Shown in pieces: positions 61,703 through 64,000 of a stretch of DNA of 64,000 bases. Position 1 is the first letter of the stretch. The number at the start of each line of letters is the position of its first letter. The position numbers and the translations under genes were made by a program. The notes under the pieces are model-generated. The model made no database searches and was not told the origin of the DNA. It worked only from the letters and a program-made list of their open reading frames with translations. The stretch comes from Sphingobacterium lactis (GTDB lineage: Bacteria; Bacteroidota; Bacteroidia; Sphingobacteriales; Sphingobacteriaceae): the NCBI RefSeq assembly GCF_011046555.1, contig NZ_CP049246.1:3410001-3474000 (forward strand). The letters run 5' to 3'.

Positions 61703-62449
61703 TTACCTTGGCATCACAAACGCACCGATAAGGGCGGCTGGATGCAATCCCCTATCGTTGAGCAGTTTTCCACGATTTCCTTTTTGGTCATAATAGAACA
61801 CGGTCATCGCGACAAAAACAGCCTCGACCTGTTCGTTGAGGATATCGTGTGAAAAAACACGTTGCTTGAACAAATTATCCGCTTCCTGAAGCAGGTCGAC
61901 TTCCAGGATATGTGTGCCCAAAGTCTCATAATCCTTGAAATTCGAATGAAAAGCTTTGATGTCAATCTGGATTTCGAGCCAAAAACAGTTCTTGGGTATA
62001 TGCAGGTGTTTGCTCCCATCGAATTCGGGCATTCTGACCCGCAATTTCCGAAAGCGACTGAGTTCAACCATCGGTTCCAGGAAAACATAGTCGTGGTGAT
62101 GGCAATACCCATTGAATTGGAATCCTTGCAGGCGACCCACGCTGGCTAGGTAATGGTTATCTTGTTGCCGCGGGGAGATCGGGTTGCAGCGCATGCAGTT
62201 TATCACCTGTTTGGTGAGCCGACTGTGCAGCAGATCATCGTGCCACCCCCGATGCACATCAAAGAAAGCGTTCCTTAGGGCTTTAGCTACGCTACTGGCA
62301 TACCCAAAATCCTTGGAAACCCGCTTCATTTCCGTTGTTGGCCGCACCTTCCGAAAGGGCTTGGTCTGGACCACCTGCAGACCTCCAACATTCCGCTTGA
62401 CCAGGTTCCCGACCTGACCAGACATCAAATTATTTTTCTCAATTGCCAT
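61703..62449 (-). CDS. Conserved protein of unknown function
   Basis: The 248-aa protein has no signal peptide. The N-terminal third (QVVQTKPFRKVRPTTEMKRVSKDFGYASSVAKALRNAFFDVHRGWHDDLLHSRL) reads like a short basic protein I have seen in Sphingobacteriaceae and Cytophagales genomes as a hypothetical. The rest (MRCNPISPRQQ, FQFNGYCHHHDYVF, VRMPEFDGSKHLHIPKN) has clustered histidines that could bind metal. I do not recognise a domain and infer no function. It starts downstream of a long AT-rich and palindromic stretch. Confidence 0.6.
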   Translation of the reverse strand: MAIEKNNLMSGQVGNLVKRNVGGLQVVQTKPFRKVRPTTEMKRVSKDFGYASSVAKALRNAFFDVHRGWHDDLLHSRLTKQVINCMRCNPISPRQQDNHYLASVGRLQGFQFNGYCHHHDYVFLEPMVELSRFRKLRVRMPEFDGSKHLHIPKNCFWLEIQIDIKAFHSNFKDYETLGTHILEVDLLQEADNLFKQRVFSHDILNEQVEAVFVAMTVFYYDQKGNRGKLLNDRGLHPAALIGAFVMPR

Positions 62450-62856
62450 ACTTCAAATTACCGAGTAAAAACACTGAAAAACAACAATTTATGAATTTTT
62501 AGTAAAATCGAAATTTGTTGACGAACAACAAATACTTTTCGTAAAAAGGTTACGAATTATATGTAATAGATCATTAACAAAATACCGTTAAAACCATAAA
62601 AAGAATTCCCGTTTAGCGGCAATTTTCTGCCAAGCTTGCCCCTACCTTGCCTGACATGCGTCCGAGGTGAGACCGTGGTGAGACCGTGGTGAGAGCGTGT
62701 CCTTGACACGTCTCCACCTCGGATGAAGTTCGGCCGCAATACGCATGCACCTCGGACAAGGTCCGTTGATGGACAACCAAAAACCAAATTCCAAGGGGCT
62801 ATTATTCCAAGAAATTGACAGTAATTTTTTATATTACCCTTTGCTAACAAAACCTT
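62450..62856. other. Intergenic region with palindromes and an AT-rich upstream part
   Basis: No gene is supported. 62450-62620 is AT-rich; 62656-62770 holds a cluster of GC-rich palindromic segments listed separately. A frame from 62745 in the region overlaps the start of the S41-like gene in a different frame and has no support. Confidence 0.5.
62661..62762. repeat. Extragenic palindromic cluster (TCCGAGGTG element)
   Basis: TCCGAGGTGAGAC at 62661-62673 and GTCTCCACCTCGGA at 62710-62723 form an imperfect hairpin. Within it, CGTGTC/GACACG (62696-62701 and 62705-62710) makes an inner hairpin, and GTGGTGAGACC is repeated in tandem (about 62675-62695). A third copy of CACCTCGGA lies at 62748-62756, followed by CGGAC-AAG-GTCCG. 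The arrangement resembles a REP-like or extragenic palindromic sequence. Confidence 0.6.
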
Positions 62857-64000
62857 ATGAAAAATATACTCTTCCTAATCATGCTCTGTCTTGTTCAAGT
62901 TGCCCAGGCGCAGCAGTCACCGCAATTGGAGTATATCAAAATCTGGAATTTCCTAAAGTATTACCATCCCGATCTGGCATCCAGTAAAGTCGATGCCGAC
63001 AGCCTCTTCCTCGCGCATATCGAATCGCCGGATTTAGCTATCAACAGCACTGTTGCTGTACTTACGGCGGAGCTGAAGACGGTTCCAGGAACAAATCCGC
63101 AGGCAACTGATAAGCAAGAAGTACTGACAAAGAACCAGAACTTCGATTGGTACCTTCATCATCCTGCCCTATTAAAGAAATACAAACAGAAACTGTCCAG
63201 TATCTACCGAAATCGACACCGGGATACTGCTCATTTCTATGTGCCCAGCCTATCCTATACGCAGGATATACCCAATGAACGGAACTACAAAATCAAGAAA
63301 GATGAAAATCCGCCTTTGGGCTTACGATTACTGACCCTGGCAAAGATTAAGGGGGCCATAGATTACCTGTACCCACATAAATACCTGATGGCGGTCGATG
63401 CGGAGGCTCAATTTGATCAGCTGGTTCACGCTGCCATGGCCTGCACGAACCGCCTGGAGTTTGACCGCATATTGGCAAAGGCGGTTAGCAGCATGGAAGA
63501 CAGCCACGCCTTCCGCTTTCAGGAGCAACTTAGCTCCCGAAGGGATATTTTCAACAGTGGATATTATGCGCCATTCGGATTCCATGTTACGCCTGATGCC
63601 CTACTGATCACCGCTATCATCGATTCAGCGCGCTGTGCCGAGGCACAGATACGGGTTGGAGATCGTATCCAACAGATAAACGGAATGGCCATCAGTCAGG
63701 TGCTGAACGAAAAGAAATCCCTTTTATCCGTTTCCAATATCAATGGCCTGCACCATCATCTCGCCGACTATCAACAGAACCTGATCTGGCCGGACAGTAA
63801 ACCCCAAAAACAATTGCATATCCAACAAGAAGGAACATCAGACCTGCGAATCGCTCATGTATCGTTTCTCAACCCACGGGACACACTAGAAGCAAAGAAA
63901 ATCATTGCTTACATCCGCCAAACCAAACAGCAGGGGCAGCCCGCCTCGATTTTCAACGATCGCTATGCCTATTTCAAGATCGATGAAACCTTCACGATGA
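62857..64000 (+). CDS. S41-like peptidase, C-terminally truncated by the window edge
   Basis: ATG 62857 opens a frame of 381 codons to the window edge with no stop. It has a signal peptide (MKNILFLIMLCLVQVAQA). The N-terminal LEYIKIWNFLKYYHPDLASSKVDADSLFLAHI resembles the helix-rich start of Bacteroidota S41 peptidases. A PDZ-like domain follows at about 225-275 (IIDSARCAEAQIRVGDRIQQINGM). The catalytic serine and lysine lie beyond the window, so protease activity is inferred from family resemblance. A weak promoter-like element, TATATTACCCTTTG, ends just upstream. Confidence 0.8.
   Translation, partial: MKNILFLIMLCLVQVAQAQQSPQLEYIKIWNFLKYYHPDLASSKVDADSLFLAHIESPDLAINSTVAVLTAELKTVPGTNPQATDKQEVLTKNQNFDWYLHHPALLKKYKQKLSSIYRNRHRDTAHFYVPSLSYTQDIPNERNYKIKKDENPPLGLRLLTLAKIKGAIDYLYPHKYLMAVDAEAQFDQLVHAAMACTNRLEFDRILAKAVSSMEDSHAFRFQEQLSSRRDIFNSGYYAPFGFHVTPDALLITAIIDSARCAEAQIRVGDRIQQINGMAISQVLNEKKSLLSVSNINGLHHHLADYQQNLIWPDSKPQKQLHIQQEGTSDLRIAHVSFLNPRDTLEAKKIIAYIRQTKQQGQPASIFNDRYAYFKIDETFTM

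Overview
The window looks like a chromosome segment from a member of the Bacteroidota, most likely a Sphingobacteriaceae (Sphingobacterium or Pedobacter type). The evidence is two complete ECF sigma / FecR / SusC / SusD loci, a GLPGLI-family protein, many short-signal lipoproteins, matches to the Bacteroidota -7 promoter element TAnnTTTG, and a flexirubin / aryl-polyene type pigment cluster. This taxonomic reading is inferred from gene families; no rRNA is present.

Layout. 1-876: truncated S41 protease lipoprotein (minus). 877-3653: accessory-looking DNA with a 50-bp tandem repeat, an AT-rich beta-lactamase-fold serine hydrolase, a 139-bp tandem repeat built from tRNA 3'-end and terminator sequence, and an intact tRNA-Lys(TTT). 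3877-5531: prmC and a DUF6624 secreted protein. 5777-16938: nutrient-uptake locus 1 (ECF sigma, FecR, SusC, SusD, a HExxH metallohydrolase lipoprotein, a DUF4302 lipoprotein and a third lipoprotein). 17146-17682: small outer-membrane barrel. 17893-24888: uptake locus 2 (ECF sigma, FecR, SusC, SusD). 25022-35804: mixed housekeeping and stress genes: acetyltransferase, metallophosphatase, an effector-binding-domain gene broken by an in-frame TAG, MutS-family ATPase, NYN/LOTUS RNase-like protein, MscS channel, an AraC regulator divergent from a GlcG-like protein and a formaldehyde dehydrogenase, and a GLPGLI protein.

35825-59915 is the main feature: an aryl-polyene (flexirubin-type) pigment cluster of about 22 genes. 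A short minus-strand arm (halogenase-like flavoprotein plus a secreted protein) diverges from a long plus-strand arm whose genes mostly touch or overlap. A likely route is: tyrosine ammonia-lyase makes p-coumarate; the phenylacetate-CoA-ligase-like enzyme activates it; two acyl carrier proteins, three ketosynthases with a cysteine nucleophile, a chain-length-factor-like partner, a FabG-type reductase and a pair of hotdog dehydratases build the polyene; a thioesterase, LpxL-like and PlsC-like acyltransferases release or lipidate it; and an MMPL transporter plus a LolA-like carrier move it to the outer membrane. The two dehydratase-fold proteins appear to divide the FabZ catalytic pair between them. 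No darA or darB (dialkylresorcinol genes) are in the window. A near-perfect 20-bp palindrome lies between two facing promoter elements that drive the two arms.

59927-64000: lipocalin-like lipoprotein, leucine-rich-repeat protein, a 248-aa protein of unknown function, a cluster of extragenic palindromes, and the start of a second S41-like protease that runs off the right edge.
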